From Diphasiastrum complanatum (lineage: Eukaryota > Streptophyta > Lycopodiopsida > Lycopodiales > Lycopodiaceae), in contig CM055108.1 in assembly GCA_029204225.1 (NCBI GenBank), forward strand, positions 18,821,779 to 18,881,778: a stretch of DNA of 60,000 nucleotides, in the 5' to 3' direction. The position numbers and the translations under genes are program-made. Positions within the stretch are counted from its first letter, which is position 1. Each line of letters opens with the position of its first letter. The notes below the pieces were generated by a model. That model was not told where the DNA came from. It saw only the letters and a list, made by a program, of their open reading frames with translations, and searched no databases. This document shows, piece by piece, positions 1-12,850 of the stretch.

Positions 1-3000
1 GATTAGATTCCAAAAGATGTAACCTTTAAGAAATGTTTCTTGACATACTTTTCACAAGTAAAGGATTGAGCTCTTCCTTACCAAGATAGCCTGGGAGGCA
101 TGGAAGAAAGTAGGATCCACTAGCATCAGTGTGAAAACCTAAAGCAGCTTCTGGCATTGCAAATACTTGTGTGTGTGATAGCAAGAATCATGGTCAAATT
201 GATGCTAACACAATATAAAAGATAACATGAAATAGTTGTATTTATATAAGGTTCAATTCCTATCCTAGAATCAATGTGAAAACCTAAAGCAGCTTCTGGT
301 TTTGCAAAATACTTGTGTGTGATAGCAAGAATTATGGTCAAACTGAGGCTAAAACAATAGAAAAGATAACATGATATAGTTGTATTTATATAAGGTTCAA
401 TTCGTATCCTCAAAAGGCTAAAATCTTTCAAATATGAGCATTGGTTTTTTCAATCAACATGCTTGAGTTTTCCAACCACAATTTTTTGTTTCTTGTATAT
501 TTTATATTCATGTAAATTGACTACTTTTGAGATTATTGAATGTAATTATAAAATAGATGTTTTGGAAAGCATATCCTTGTACTAATAAGGTCCTCAAAGC
601 TAACACTTTTTCAAGAGAGTTTTGATATTTTACCAAACTAAATGTCAATATTGTTGGGATGCTTTTCAGTGAATGCATAACAATATTTCTCACAAGTACA
701 GAAGAGTTTTCATATTTTCTTTTTAAGAGCTCTAACCACTTTCCCATCGTGTCAACTTTTCACATGAAATGAAACCTCAAGTTCTAGGAGCTTTGCCATC
801 TACAAATGAGTGTTTCCCTTCTCAAATATTAAAACTAGTATCTTCAAGTACACAAAATTTTCTCTTGAATATCTTCTATTCACATGAATTGGATTGTTGT
901 TGCTCTTTCTTTTTGCGTAAGGCAAAATTCAAAAGACATTTTCTAGGGCAAATATGATTTTACATCATTATGAGCCTCACAAACAGGAAACCTTGTCATT
1001 GAGACTGAAACAATATCAATATTTCAAGCTAAGAACTACCCTTCAAAAAACCATTTAAGATGATAGCCTAAAATCTTCAAACATACTATGTGGTTTAGTG
1101 AAAAATGTTCTAAATTTGTTAACATATCAATAGAAGTGAATTTCATTCCCGTAAACTCTCTTCCATGCCCTTTCAAGTTTGCATTTTATTTCCTATGGTC
1201 CTCCAAGGCCCTTGGAATCTTAGTTCCTCTCTTCGATTTCCTTAGATGGCTTTCATGCACTTTTCCACTTGGACTTTGCTTCGTGTAAAAAGGATGTATG
1301 TTCCTTAATGTGGCACATATATGTAAGTCTAGAAACATATATTAAAAATGATATGAAATTGTTATAAGCAGTTCAATGACATTGTGTCCACTAGGCCCTT
1401 TACAAGATAGGGCCAAAAGACATGACCCATAAAATAACAAATGAAAAAGTCCAAACTCATCTGCTTAGAGAATAAATAACTTTTTGAGCTTATTTCAACT
1501 CAAAATCAAGAAAAACATACTTGTTTTGATGGCAATCATGAGAAAAACATATTTTGCATAAGCCCTATACTCTCGATAAACCTCTAATCTCATAAGAGAA
1601 AGGAGGCCAAAAAAAAGAGAGAAAGAAAATCAATAATCACCTCCAATGTCTATGACCTTGAATTGGTATTGATAATCTCTCAACTATTCTTTCATGTTTA
1701 GAAAGACCTATTATGTCCTCATAGATCTCCAAAAGGAAACTCTTACTAAAAATGTTTGGCTCTCAGTAGACAAGATCATCACTACTGTTTGGCAACAAAT
1801 GCTCAGAAAAAATAATTTTCGAAGTTATTTATAGTCTTATCTAGTTGATACCAAACATTCATGTGAAGGATTGCCCCCCTCTTACTATGCCAAACAACTG
1901 TGAAGAATTTCTAGTAGAAAAGGTTGTTAATTGTCTTTTCCACTCTTCTTGAGTTTTATTGATGAACAACAATTGTTGTCATCGGTCATTCAGAAACTAA
2001 CAATATTGTGAGCACATGAGTTGTTATAGACTTGTCATTTGAGAACAAATTTGGGTGGATTTCGGACAACATTTTTCTTGTCTTATATTGATTTGGCCAT
2101 AGCTAGGGTCCCTTGATAAGCAAGATCAATAAAACTATCAAGAATCACATTGGTTGTGGATTTTGCTGTAATAGAATTTTGACCATCTATCAATAATTTG
2201 ATGATAATATAGGACTTTCCTTTCAAGATCTATCGAGCGTCAAAACTATATTTTTGGTAGCAACACATTTTGTATCTTGGCACTAAGGCCAATATATTTT
2301 TGAGGAGGAAGAAATATATGCCATCTATGAATAATTCATCAATTCCACTGTCCTAGGCACAAAATTTATGTAATCTATCAATATACAATATGGCTTAGTC
2401 TTTGGGATCCTTATAGTATCAAGGCATGGTCACTTAGCCTTGTCAATCTACATTTGGATAAGCTAGCTCAACCTTATCAAGCCCCTCTCCCAAACTCCTC
2501 ACACCCTCTTGCCAGCATGTTTATGCATGATGCATTGACTCAAATTTTCTATCAACATTGGCTCAGTTCTCAATAGATTACTTCATTTGTGATTATTTTA
2601 GTACATCTATGATTATTTTTATTAGTATCACATTTCCTTTACGTACTTGTGTTGTTTAGCGTATTACTCTTTATATTGTGAAAACATGAAGGGTATAGAC
2701 ACTGCATGGAGGAAATTGTAGGAGCCTATTATGTGAGCTAACATCTAGTATAGCATTTGTAAGCCATGTACTCTCAGTTCATCAAAAACATTTTACTTGC
2801 TAAATGTTAGAGAATTTATAAGGCACAAAATGGTAGCAAAAGCAAATTATGCATGCATAAGAAGCATTACCGCTTTCTCAGTTGCAACTCTAAACATGCA
2901 AGCCACTGATAGGCCAACCCCTAGCCCCATGACAAGTCCACTCCATAACACAATCTGCACATTTCAGAGTATGTAAAAATTAGAAAATGCTCTTTCTTAA

Positions 3001-6000
3001 TGTTATTAAGTGTAAATGTTCTTAATGCACATTAAGTGTAAATCCATGTTCTTGCTTAAAATACTTTATCTGCATCAAATCCAACTTTTGAAATCTTTTT
3101 TGGATATATAAAAAAAAAAAAAAAAACTTTGAAGGCAAATTCATTATGATGAAACCAAGGTGTGCAAAGAGAATCCAAGTTCCAAGAACCTAGTATCCAC
3201 TTGAATAGTTGTCATAGTGACAAAAAAGTGGTAAGTCTTGACCATGAAATTTCTACTTGGTAGAACTTTTGCAATTGTTAGTAACAATGACTTCCTTCAT
3301 ATTTGATTCTTCACAAGTTAAACCTTCTAATTTTGCTAGTGGTTTTAATCTTGTCAAAGAACTTCACTTTCAATTTTGTGTAGGTGAAAAAATTTCCTTT
3401 TAATTACATTACACCATTGAATCTTTTATACAATTACTAGTTCAATAGAGATTTTGGGATTGGGATCATTTGTGGTTATCATTTTCTACATGGAAGCTTG
3501 CAACTTGTGCACTATGTACTCGTAACATAAATACAAGGAAAAAAGATATACTTACAATTGGTTTCTTGTATGTGGCTACGTGGTAATCTATCCAATACAT
3601 TCTATAACAAGCTTCCTTCCCCAATCTCGCTGCATCATTTTCACATGATTCACAAATATTTCAAAATGGTCCAATGCAGACTTAAAAAGCAAGATATCTT
3701 AGATTGATACTATATACATTCATTCTTGAGGCTTTAAGAAATGTCTATCTTTCATGCAAATTCAGAATTTTCCATTGATATTGCACTTTTGTTGAAAACC
3801 TTACTCAAATGTTGGTTCAAAAACATTTCTAGTCTATGTCATGCAACCACTGCATTTCAACCAAAATATTTATTGATGATGATGATGATCTGTGTGTGTG
3901 TGTACTATACACTATATATGTCATATTTTAAACGATCCAACTATTGCAATTTTGCCTAAACATATCATAGAAAGACATATACTAGAAACATATCTAATAT
4001 GTCATAAGAAATAACTGATATAAACTTACGTGGATTGTGATGTGTATAAAGTGCACGTAAATCACCCCCTGCAGAAAATGCTTCTTCATGAGCCTACAAG
4101 GTAAAAAATCAAGAATATGTTATTTGACTTCTTCTTTCACTAGGAAAAAAAATATAGAAACTTAAAGTATGTATATGAACTTTACAATGTAAATGTTGGG
4201 ACAATCTTCATGCTTAATTTAAATTCTCAAAAGATTGTGAATATCATTTTAATGAATTTACATCGTGGATCACAAGGACACACTAGATAGTGGTAAATTT
4301 CAATGAAAAAAATGCCTCAAGCCAACATGTTAACAATATAATCAGATAGTTAATCAATTAATAGTAGATCATACAAGCTTCATTGACTTGTTTAATGAGT
4401 GACATTTGTAGATTCTCTATCTTAATGTGACAATTTCAACTTTGTTAAATCATACCTTTAAAATACAGAACTCAACATTGTCATCTTTTTCCCACTCCTC
4501 CAAAAGGTACTCTAATCCTAGCATCTGCTCTCGAGCAAAAGAAACATGTTAGCAATAGAGAATCATAAGTTTAGTTCATCATAACTTGCCTACCCTAGAG
4601 ATTCAAAGATTTTGCAACCTATTTTCACAAGTTTGCTTCCATTTTTTTTTCTCTCAATCTTGTAAGTCAACTCTCACTTAAGTGGATTCCGATTCCAAAC
4701 ATCAAGCTAAGAAAATGAGGCATAAACCAATAATTGTGTATTATTGCAATAGTTGTATTCAACATGAGAACTATAGTTAATTGTATTTTCTAAAACAAGG
4801 ATATGATTTGAATTTTCACTATTTTGAAAGTATCAAAACCTCTTGATGCCCATTTGAAACTGTTATTTTTATAAACTTATTTGCCTTGTATTCGTGTAAT
4901 GGAGCTAGCAATGTCTCTTGTTTAGGACCCCTTTGATACTCTAGGATAATCACTCTAAATGGAAAACTTTGGAAAAATATTGAATCCAGACTTAGCAAAA
5001 ACATTCCCCCTTGATGAGTCTCAACCTCCTAAGCAACCCTCATGTTCTCGCAAAGTGATTACACACCAACAGTGCTCGAAAAACTTTTTTGAGTTATCCT
5101 CAAAAAACCTGCATTTTATATAACTTCTCAATATTTTGATGGCTTTTACTTCTAAAAAGGTATATATGCTTGTAAAAAAAATCGTCATACATTTTCTGAT
5201 GCTGGTTTTTGAGAGAACTTGCATGTTCCATTTCTATAGTTTGCCGATTTTCTCGAGCACTGCACACCACCATTGCCATAGCAGTAGTGGTGGCCCATAG
5301 ATCTAAGGGTGGGCAATGATAACTTTGTTTTGAAAAAAGAGTGCTATCATTGCCCATCTCCATTAGATGGGCATTGCCCCACCACCGCCATGGCAGTGGT
5401 GGTGCAAAATATGATGCTCCATACCTTACACATATGGAAGATTTGGTTATGTAGGTGCTCAAAAGTTTTTTCTAGAAATTGAGATGATGATAGGGCTCAT
5501 TGCCTTGGGTTTTGTTGCTTTGTTTCTTAGTTGGCAAGACTCTTTCTTAGCTTGCTGGCATTGTACATTTATATAGGATTAGATTCTTTACAAATGGTAT
5601 ATACAATTTCTTACCACTATAAGATTTGTACTACTACAAAAATTGAGAAGCCACATGAGCTTGTTGGTATAGAAAATTTATGAACTTGTTTGAGTAGTAT
5701 ACAAAACTATTTTCTAAAATTGTTTTGTTGGAAATCACATTGAAATTGTATCTTGCTTTGACTTGTAAAAGGATTTGTGTGTGCATTTCAAAAAACTTGA
5801 ACATTATAAAACTTTAAACAATAGAAGGCTTTGACGCCTAAGTTAAAGAAGTGTATCAATTCAATCGCAAGGTGGGATAGTGATGTTAAGCAAGACGATT
5901 TGTCGATAGAGTCACGCCAAGTGGGTGGCTAAAATGGAGGCAATGATAAAGTAATTTTCCAGACAAACTTGATGGGTTGCATGCATGTGGCATCAACCTC

Positions 6001-7482
6001 TCATCTTACCACATGTAGCCTTATCTATAGATAATTCAATAGGAAAGCTCTACATAGTGTTTTGGTTGACTTCTGGCTAGAGTCATACTAGGTATTAACT
6101 AGCTTTTTCTCTTGTTATAACAAGTGCAATTTCTAGGTAAGAATGGATGAGATTCATCTATGCAAATCTAGTGAAGGACTACTTTGAAGTGCTTGTGATT
6201 GGTCCATTATGCTAGAACATAAAAATTGTGGATTTCAATTGAAAGTTTGATATATATTTTTGAAATGCTAATTTATGGGTCTCTCTCCGTTGGCTCTAAT
6301 TCTTTCTTATTACAATTCTCCCATCAATTTCACTCGATGAATATTGCTAATCTAGTCTTACAATTGAAATCAATGGGTTATAATAGTCAAAGTTGTGTCT
6401 CACTCTTATATACACTTTTTCACCATTAACAATATTTCTTTATGAAAAGTTATCAATTAAAAACACTTTACTCAAGCAAAAATGGAGTGCAACATCTACT
6501 CTTTTGACCATCCCCTTTAGAATTCACTCACTTGAAATTATTACAAACTATCTTGCAAGAAATCAATATCGTATAACAAACTATCTTGCAATAAATCAGT
6601 ATTGTATAACCTTTTGCTTTATCTCTTCTATTTTGCTCTTTGTTTGCCAACTTGTAAGCCCACACTATTATTTCCCCCATTTTAGCCTTTTTGCACATTA
6701 TTAAAATGGGTATAATGTAAATATGAAGAGTTGTAGTTGTAATGAGTTGTCAAAATTGAAGTCAATATGTCCTTACCATTGAAAGATCAATACAATTGAG
6801 TCCACGAGGCTTGTTGAGTGTCAACACTCTAGCATTATATTGTTCTTCTACAAGTAAGGCCTGAAATCACACAATAGACAAACAACGCAAAGTTAGCATA
6901 TTCTATTTTCAACAGTGACATGGAACGTTTTGTCATTCAGATGTGTTTTTCATGCCTTTATGTGAATTCGAAACCTATTTAGTGCTCATTCACATGCCAA
7001 CCAAACACAAACCATCTTCTGTAAGGTTGGCTTCACTTTTAATTAGTTGAATACATATGCATACAAGCAATTAGTTCACTACAACTTTATTTTTGGTTTT
7101 CATTCAAGTTTATACTTTCATATGCAATCAATGTGAATAGTACATAATGATTATGAATTATTTTGTAACCATTTACGCATATATCCATTAGAAGAGATTC
7201 ATATATAGTTCTATGATGCTAGATTTAGTACTTGACCAACCTTGCATTAGATATCATTAACACTTAACAAAATCCCTATTGAGATTAAAACTCCTTTGGA
7301 ACCAATTAGCACAAATGTTTGTTATTAAACTTAAGGAAAACAAAAACCTAAACTTTTAAATTTTCAATCAAGGCCATCCAAAAAGTTGAAGGTCCCTATA
7401 CCTTGGTTCTTGATTTCTTTTGTTTGAATGGAAGATGAATCAGATGGCCTTCAATTTGGGTCTCTTCTCCACATTTTGCCAT
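1..7482 (-). CDS. 3-hydroxyisobutyryl-CoA hydrolase-like gene, 5' half (six exons plus catalytic exon), runs off left edge
   Basis: Reconstructed by reading splice sites on the minus strand. Exons: 7402-7482 (ATG at 7482), 6777-6860, 4456-4524, 4030-4093, 3556-3629, 2871-2954, then a catalytic exon near 82-165. Every junction has GT/AG ends and exons 1-6 keep phase, giving about 152 residues. The protein begins MAKCGEETQ and contains VLTLNKPRGLN, then the crotonase oxyanion motif EEAFSAGGDLRALY, then RMYWIDYHVATYKKPI and GLVMGLGVGLS. The last exon carries MPEAALGFHTDAS and SYFLPCLPGYLG, where the E and D match the catalytic pair of the HIBCH family. Members hydrolyse 3-hydroxyisobutyryl-CoA in valine degradation (mitochondria or peroxisomes). 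Oddities: the usual MGGG loop reads MGLG, and the catalytic exon is duplicated and out of phase (see 130-410). Family call is sure; whether the gene is functional is not. Confidence 0.85.
82..166 (-). other. Catalytic exon of the hydrolase gene, distal copy
   Basis: This copy encodes the whole segment MPEAALGFHTDAS to LPGYLG and ends at a good donor (GTAAGG, 81-76). The only AG upstream of it (CAAG, positions 169-166) starts the exon one base too late to continue the frame left by the preceding exon, which ends in phase 0 at 2871. Either a non-canonical acceptor is used or the gene is frameshifted here. Confidence 0.7.
130..410. repeat. Tandem duplication of intron end plus catalytic exon start, period 145 bp
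   Basis: Positions 130-274 and 275-410 are near-identical direct repeats. Each holds the 3' end of an intron and the start of the catalytic exon (PEAALGFH). In the upstream copy (exon start at 311) the acceptor CAAG is in phase with the previous exon, reading YFAKPEAALGFHID, but the copy is cut off before the rest of the exon and has no donor. The unit length is not a multiple of three, so the two copies lie in different frames. Confidence 0.85.
5262..5405. repeat. Long imperfect hairpin inside intron 2 of the hydrolase gene
   Basis: Arms 5262-5321 and 5345-5405 are reverse complements with scattered mismatches, separated by about 23 bases. Both arms carry CCACCA..GCCAT and GGGCAATGATA blocks. 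A transcript in either direction would fold into a stem of about 60 bp, the size of a plant miRNA precursor or a small MITE. Nothing coding is seen here. Confidence 0.75.
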
Positions 7483-8071
7483 TTTCTTGCTTAAAAGCAC
7501 AACAAACTCTTTCATAAGTGACACTAATTAAACAAAAACTTAACCTTTAACATATTTTCTTAAGCAGAATACTTCGTACATTATGAAAGAAAGGTGCACT
7601 GTCAACGTCTTTTGAAATTGGTTCTAGAGAAAAATGTATATGCAATCCAATTCTCAAATTTACACTCTCCTTGAGCTACCTTTGCTAAAAAAATAAAATT
7701 GGATAAGGTTTTTGACTTGAGGTAACTACTCGTTGTGTAAGAGGGTGAATTTGACTAATATCACTAAGTTGAAAATGGGTATCAAAGACTACAATCATAT
7801 GCTACAACAAACAACTTCTCTTCAAAACTTATATCAATACAACCTACTTTCTCATATATATGAGAACAAGAACTTTTTACAATACACCTTCGTGGAATTT
7901 TCATAGCCCATTATGAGGCGATACTCCTTGCTTTAATTTGTGGAGATTAGCTTCTGAGCATTATGAGCATAATGCCCTTTTCACAATGGACATTATAATA
8001 GTAAAAAACATGTTCTCTTAAATATCCTCATGAAGGTGAGAATACGAGAATACCTCCCATCAAGACAAAAG
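7483..8071. other. Upstream region of the hydrolase gene, no gene seen
   Basis: AT-rich sequence 5' of the hydrolase start codon, expected to hold its promoter and 5' leader. No open frame or repeat of note was recognised. Confidence 0.4.
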
Positions 8072-9535
8072 TGTTGGACCGTCAATGTGTATGCACCAAG
8101 TTCAAAAACACGAAAAGGAGAATCCAAAGGGACTTTGCTTAGGGTCAAGCTCGGCGTTTTGGGCTTTTAGTCCTTCAACCCCCTCTGGCCCCTGCCCGGG
8201 CTCCTAGAAAAAAAAAGGGGGGGCCTTAGCACCAGGCTAGACCCTATACTAAAGGCTCTCCCACAAGCCTTTACCCTTAGCCTTGCCTTACATTGAAGGT
8301 GCATTCCTCGCTTTTTTCCACTTTACCAACAGATCTGGATAGAGTCTGCCTGATCCACCTTCATCAGCTCTGTGATAAGAGAGTAGCTACAGATCTGGAA
8401 AAATTCTAGTTGATCAGCTGATAAACAAGTAGCTTACTTGCATGCAGAAATGATGGTCTGCAGCTGATTATTTAAGGAGAGGTTCTAAAGAGCAATCAAG
8501 TTTGGAATGGCATGCAATATTCAGGTTTCTGGGCTGTTCTCAGATTACAGCATCAATCAGCAGTGGGAGTGTCTCCGACATAGCTCTCAGCAACTGATTA
8601 TTGGCATAAGCAGTCAGGACACAGCTATGCAAGCCATCAGAGGTGGTGATTAACCAAAGAAGCAGGACCTTATCATTTTGCTGGTTATTGGTGCAAAAGC
8701 GTCTATTTAAAAGGAGGGAGAGCGACAGATCCGACGTGCATGATCACCAGCAAATTCATAATTGGTGAAGCATAACCAGGGAAGGAGAGACTCTTCTGGC
8801 GGCATTCATACTCTTCCAAGTTTTTCTTTCTCATAAAATACTCTAAAATAATTCGGCAATAACATTATTTCTCCCGGTATGACCCGCTCTGCACTATGAC
8901 TCAGTCTGCACTTACCATTTCTTTATGCAGTAGTCAAGTCATAAAATACTAATCAATGATCACCCAGTACAAGAAAACAAATCAATCAACAGCTGCATTA
9001 TTTAGACTGGAATTCAAGGACAAGCCCAACTTCCAGGCTCCACTACTCCAGCATTTTAGTTTGGAATGAAGGACACGTATTCTGAGCTCATAGCTAAATT
9101 TGTAACAATCTATAACATAGCAGCATCACAACAAACAACAACAACGTGCTTGTGACAGCGTGCAACAATTGTCTAGATTTTTCAGCTCAAATACTTACCA
9201 CTAGTCTGACTACTATCATCAAAGACAACAATCAAGCTTTACATATACACACACTAGTCTTAGCAATATCATCAAAGACAACAATTAAGCTCTAAACATA
9301 CAAGGGCACTACTGTGTAGACAGATCTCTCCTCGAGATGTTCTCCTCGTTGGATCTGATGAGTTAGGAGCAATATAGTGCTATGTGTGTTCTCAAGTAGT
9401 AAGACAATCAAATGATGTGCATTTTATTTGAATTTAGAAGCCGTGTCCAAGTTTATATTTTAATATATCTTGTGTACTAAGATATGCTTTGATGTTTTGG
9501 GTTCACCAAAGACCGCATTGCTCTAGACACCAACA
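8072..9535. mobile_element. Possible solo LTR or LTR-type repeat
   Basis: The block starts TGTTGGACC and ends GACACCAACA, so its ends form a TGTTGG/CCAACA inverted repeat as in many plant LTRs. Inside are TATA-like sites (TATTTAAA near 8706) and base composition richer in GC than the flanks, but no coding frame. Flanking 5-mers (aaaag and atgag) do not match, and no primer-binding site follows, so the call rests on the termini only. Confidence 0.35.
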
Positions 9536-10620
9536 ATGAGCGGAATTTTTCCCCATGATCAAGGGTGTAGGTAGGGCCCATCCGCATGTAATGGTGGAGT
9601 ATGCTTGTGAGATGCCATCATGATATCTTCACCATCATAGGCGTTTCTCTAGCATTGGAATAAGCTTGAACAAGCCGTTGGAAATTCCCCCCCCCTAGAC
9701 ACCTTTACCTAGGTGGCTATGCAGCGAAAGATGCTAACACCAATCATATTTCCAAGAACACCACGCATGGCAAGTTGCGGACGAAGCTAGATGACCATGA
9801 GGTGTGCCCAAGCGAGTGGTAGAGGGAGACATAGGCCTACACACCAATTTGTTTTCCAAATTTGTAACAAAATTTTAAAACATGCAAAAAACTGAAGTAT
9901 ATAACAATTTTGCTAAAAGTTATCGTACACAAAAAGAAGAAAGGGCCCCAGTAGTACAATTTACTCAAATTTGTTCAGATTGTAATACAAAATCTAGTTT
10001 TTTTTGGATCTAGTATCAAAACTTATATCCTCGTATGTGTCCACACCTCTAGATTCAACAAGATGAAGAAGTGGAAGATCCATCCTCCTCATTACTATCA
10101 ATCAAAACATTATCTTCATCCCTATGCAATCCGAGGTCAACTTCGACATATGCCCTTGTTTATCTTGACGAAGGTCCGACGTCAACAACACATTCTTTTC
10201 TTGGCAGCTTTTGACGAATGATTTCCTTTGTTGTTTTTCAAAGTTGACCTGAATACGTTAATTCAAAATAATGGACAATAACGTCAACTTCCTCAAGGAC
10301 AAGTTGACTTATGTGGGGCCAATTTTTTGGTTGCGCGAGTTTTTTTTTTCCATTTGAGTTTGCAATCATTTTAGGAACATACTTTCCTGTATATGCATAA
10401 TATGGGAAATTGATACTCGGTATTGATCTTTAGTATCATTATGTAAAAGTGACACCTTGTATCGATACGTGGTATCGTTTTGTGGTATCAAGTTGATAAA
10501 TGATATGAGAAATCAATACCCCGATATTGATCTTTAGTATCATTACGTAAAAGTGATACATAATATTAGTACCGCGTATCGATTTCCCGTATTAATTTGT
10601 TGTCAATTGGGTATTTTTCT
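9536..10620. other. Non-coding, with a degenerate duplication around 10416-10600
   Basis: No gene is visible. A stretch with TATTGATCTTTAGTATCATT occurs twice about 110 bp apart (near 10423 and 10530), in a sequence rich in short repeats of 'gtatcga'. Confidence 0.5.
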
Positions 10621-11990
10621 CTACTCGACAAATGTCAAGTTGCACAACATGGTCCACATATGTTTTCTTGTCATCAACCTGGTTCTTGTTACCAAATTCG
10701 TGTTCAGATTCGTCACTCGAATCGTTAGAATCTTTCGAATTCGTGTCTGCAACGTTAATTTCTTCATATGAAACATCCGCTTTAACGTCGCAGGCATCGA
10801 AGAATTCTTCATCATCAGCATTCTCATAACATTCAAAGTACTACAATTCAATATCAGATCCATTGGAAAAAATATTCAAGGCATACGAAGATTCTTCTGA
10901 TGTAAATCTGGTGTCAGACAAAGCAGTTTCACCTTCATAATTGTCACAACTCCAGGTTATGATTTGTTCTGCTAGCTTACCTCGGTTATTGGTCTTACCA
11001 GTCTGAAATCTCAGCTCTCTGGATTTCCAATGTACACTTGCGTTTAATTGATAAAGCCAAGGTCGTCCAATCAACATAGAATTGGATGACAAACCGATTG
11101 GTTTGATAACAATGAAATTCATTGTGAATTGCTTGGCTTTTGCCTTTTTAACTTTGTTTTTTTTTTTTTTGGATTAAAACTGCAATCATATGTAGAGTCT
11201 CCTTTCTTCTTGTAGTGCATGCAAGGTATTGCTGGATTGAACAAGTATTTGTTGACCGTATGGTCTGGTTTATGGCAGTGATCGCGAAAAGAAGATTGAT
11301 GATTTGAGAACTTCGTCTTCTCGAATCTTGGTTTGCTTTTGTTTTTCTTCTTTCCTTTCATAAAGAGAGCCTTCTCTTGATCATTGCTTCCCTCTCCTTC
11401 GTCTCTCATCAGTCTCTCATCAGCCACAAGGCTATTGCTTTGTCAAATGTCAGCTCTGGTAGACTCAGTATGAGCATTCTCAACAGCTGATAGGACATCG
11501 GTAGAGATTTCATGAAGTACATCAGCTATTGTGGTGCTGGGACCTGGTGCTCCTGTCTTGATGCAGCGAGTTGAGCGAAGATCGTTCTGATCTTCTCAAC
11601 ATGCTGATCCAACTGGTTGCCATCCCATCGTACGGATTGCAGCTGATTGTGAAGGTGCATGACTGAAGCTGCAGTCCTCACTTCATACTTCTATTTTAAT
11701 CTTTCTCACGTTGCATGGTTGCTTTCGCAGTCTTCAATCTGCATGAGTAGGTCTTCATTTATGGACGAAATGATGATCGCCATTGCACGCTCATCTCTTC
11801 TGATCCATTCAGCTCTCCTCGGGTCTCCCTATGGAGGCTGCACCTTTGAGAGTTCGGTTACCAACAAGATGCCTTCGCCCTTCAGAAGTGTTTTGATTTT
11901 GAATTTCCAGATTCTGTAATTTGCGCCATCAAGACTGATTGCTACTCTTGTCTAGATTGTTGTAGCCATATTGTGTTGTCTAGAAAAATC
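10621..11990 (-). pseudogene. Decayed retrotransposon gag and protease-like region (element E1)
   Basis: Reading leftward from about 11990 the frame gives a gag of the UBN2/copia type (DGANYRIWKFKIKTLLKGEG) broken by several in-frame stops. The clearer stretch 11427-11119 (MADERLMRDEGEGSNDQEKA) ends in two damaged CCHC zinc knuckles (HCHKPDHTVNKY; the second CMHYKKKG..C). The frame below it (11122-10841) has MLIGRPWLYQLNASVHW, which resembles the C-terminal flap of plant gypsy-type aspartic proteases. A very acidic tail follows to about 10621. No integrase or RT follows, so the element is 3'-truncated. The gag closely matches the fragment at 33278-33537. Confidence 0.75.
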
Positions 11991-12023
11991 ACTGCTGGGA
12001 TATCAGTAGTGATAACTTGTCTA

Positions 12024-12035
12024 GCTCTGATACCA
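12024..12035 (-). other. Primer-binding site of E1 (initiator Met tRNA)
   Basis: The minus strand reads TGGTATCAGAGC directly after an LTR end (CGCAACA). This is the complement of the initiator-Met tRNA 3' end, as used by copia elements, and it fixes the orientation of E1. Confidence 0.85.
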
Positions 12036-12850
12036 TGTTGCGAAAGCGAGACTGTTCCGATTTCGTTTTCATCCTCTTATTTGCGAACTATTTTGTGTCT
12101 TTAAATTTCTTTTGTGCATAAGCTTTTACAGGATCCCATACACTCGACTACACATCACAAAACACATTTTATTCTAGCAATCAAGACAGACAGCACAAGA
12201 CAGGGAGATGCACGAAAATTAGAACAGTTGTATTATCAGTTTAATTTTTGGAGAAAGATAGTCGGTGTCTCGCTCGTTGGCAGAATGACACTCTGCTCTT
12301 TCGTTGTGTTCTGCTCATTGGCAGACTTTCATGCATAGCTCTATTGTTTCTAGTATTTTTCTTCCTGCTCTACTCGTTACTTCTATCTCTCTGTCTATTA
12401 CAGATCTCTCTATTCAAATTTCTTCTTCACCTTAGTTTATGATCCAGAGAGGATCGTTTATACCTCCACAGTGTGGAGTTTACAAGATAGCTAAATGTAG
12501 AATCACGAGACTAGTTAACGCTAATCAACTAGTTAGTTAGTCTCCGTCGTTGCCACTCGTTTCAGCTGGGCATGAAATCTACGACTCCGAGAACGTTGAG
12601 CTGCCAGCTGGCAGCGTGAAGATTTCTCTTTGTTTGTTTCGTAACCTCCCATTTGCTTTCATTCTTTTCGTTTCCTTCGTAGTTTTTCGTTTTGCATCCC
12701 TTTGTGGTTTGCAGTCCTAGAGCTGTGTTTACGATTCATGAATGATTCGCGAATCGTTCATGCTTTGAGCCAAGGGACGTTGACTGTCACGAATTGTTCT
12801 CGTTCAACCTTCGTTCTTGTTCGTGCTGCGACAAAGTTGTAGGAGTTCAC
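12036..12850 (-). mobile_element. 5' LTR of E1 (right boundary approximate)
   Basis: It begins next to the primer site with TGTTGCGAAAGC on the plus strand. The sequence shares motifs such as GTCTCGCTCGTTGGCAG and a 'gattcgcgaatcgttc' block with the LTR at 16105-17323, so it is a diverged relative. The right edge is set only by where the RT-linker coding trace of the next element begins (about 12850-12885). Confidence 0.55.

Noticed and set aside
5021-5462. Frames of 67 and 120 codons on the minus strand
   Set aside because: They fall in intron 2 of the hydrolase gene and across its hairpin. No domain was recognised.
8072-9535. Complete retrotransposon rather than a single LTR-like block
   Set aside because: No internal domains, primer site, polypurine tract or second repeat could be found, and flanking bases do not match as a target duplication.
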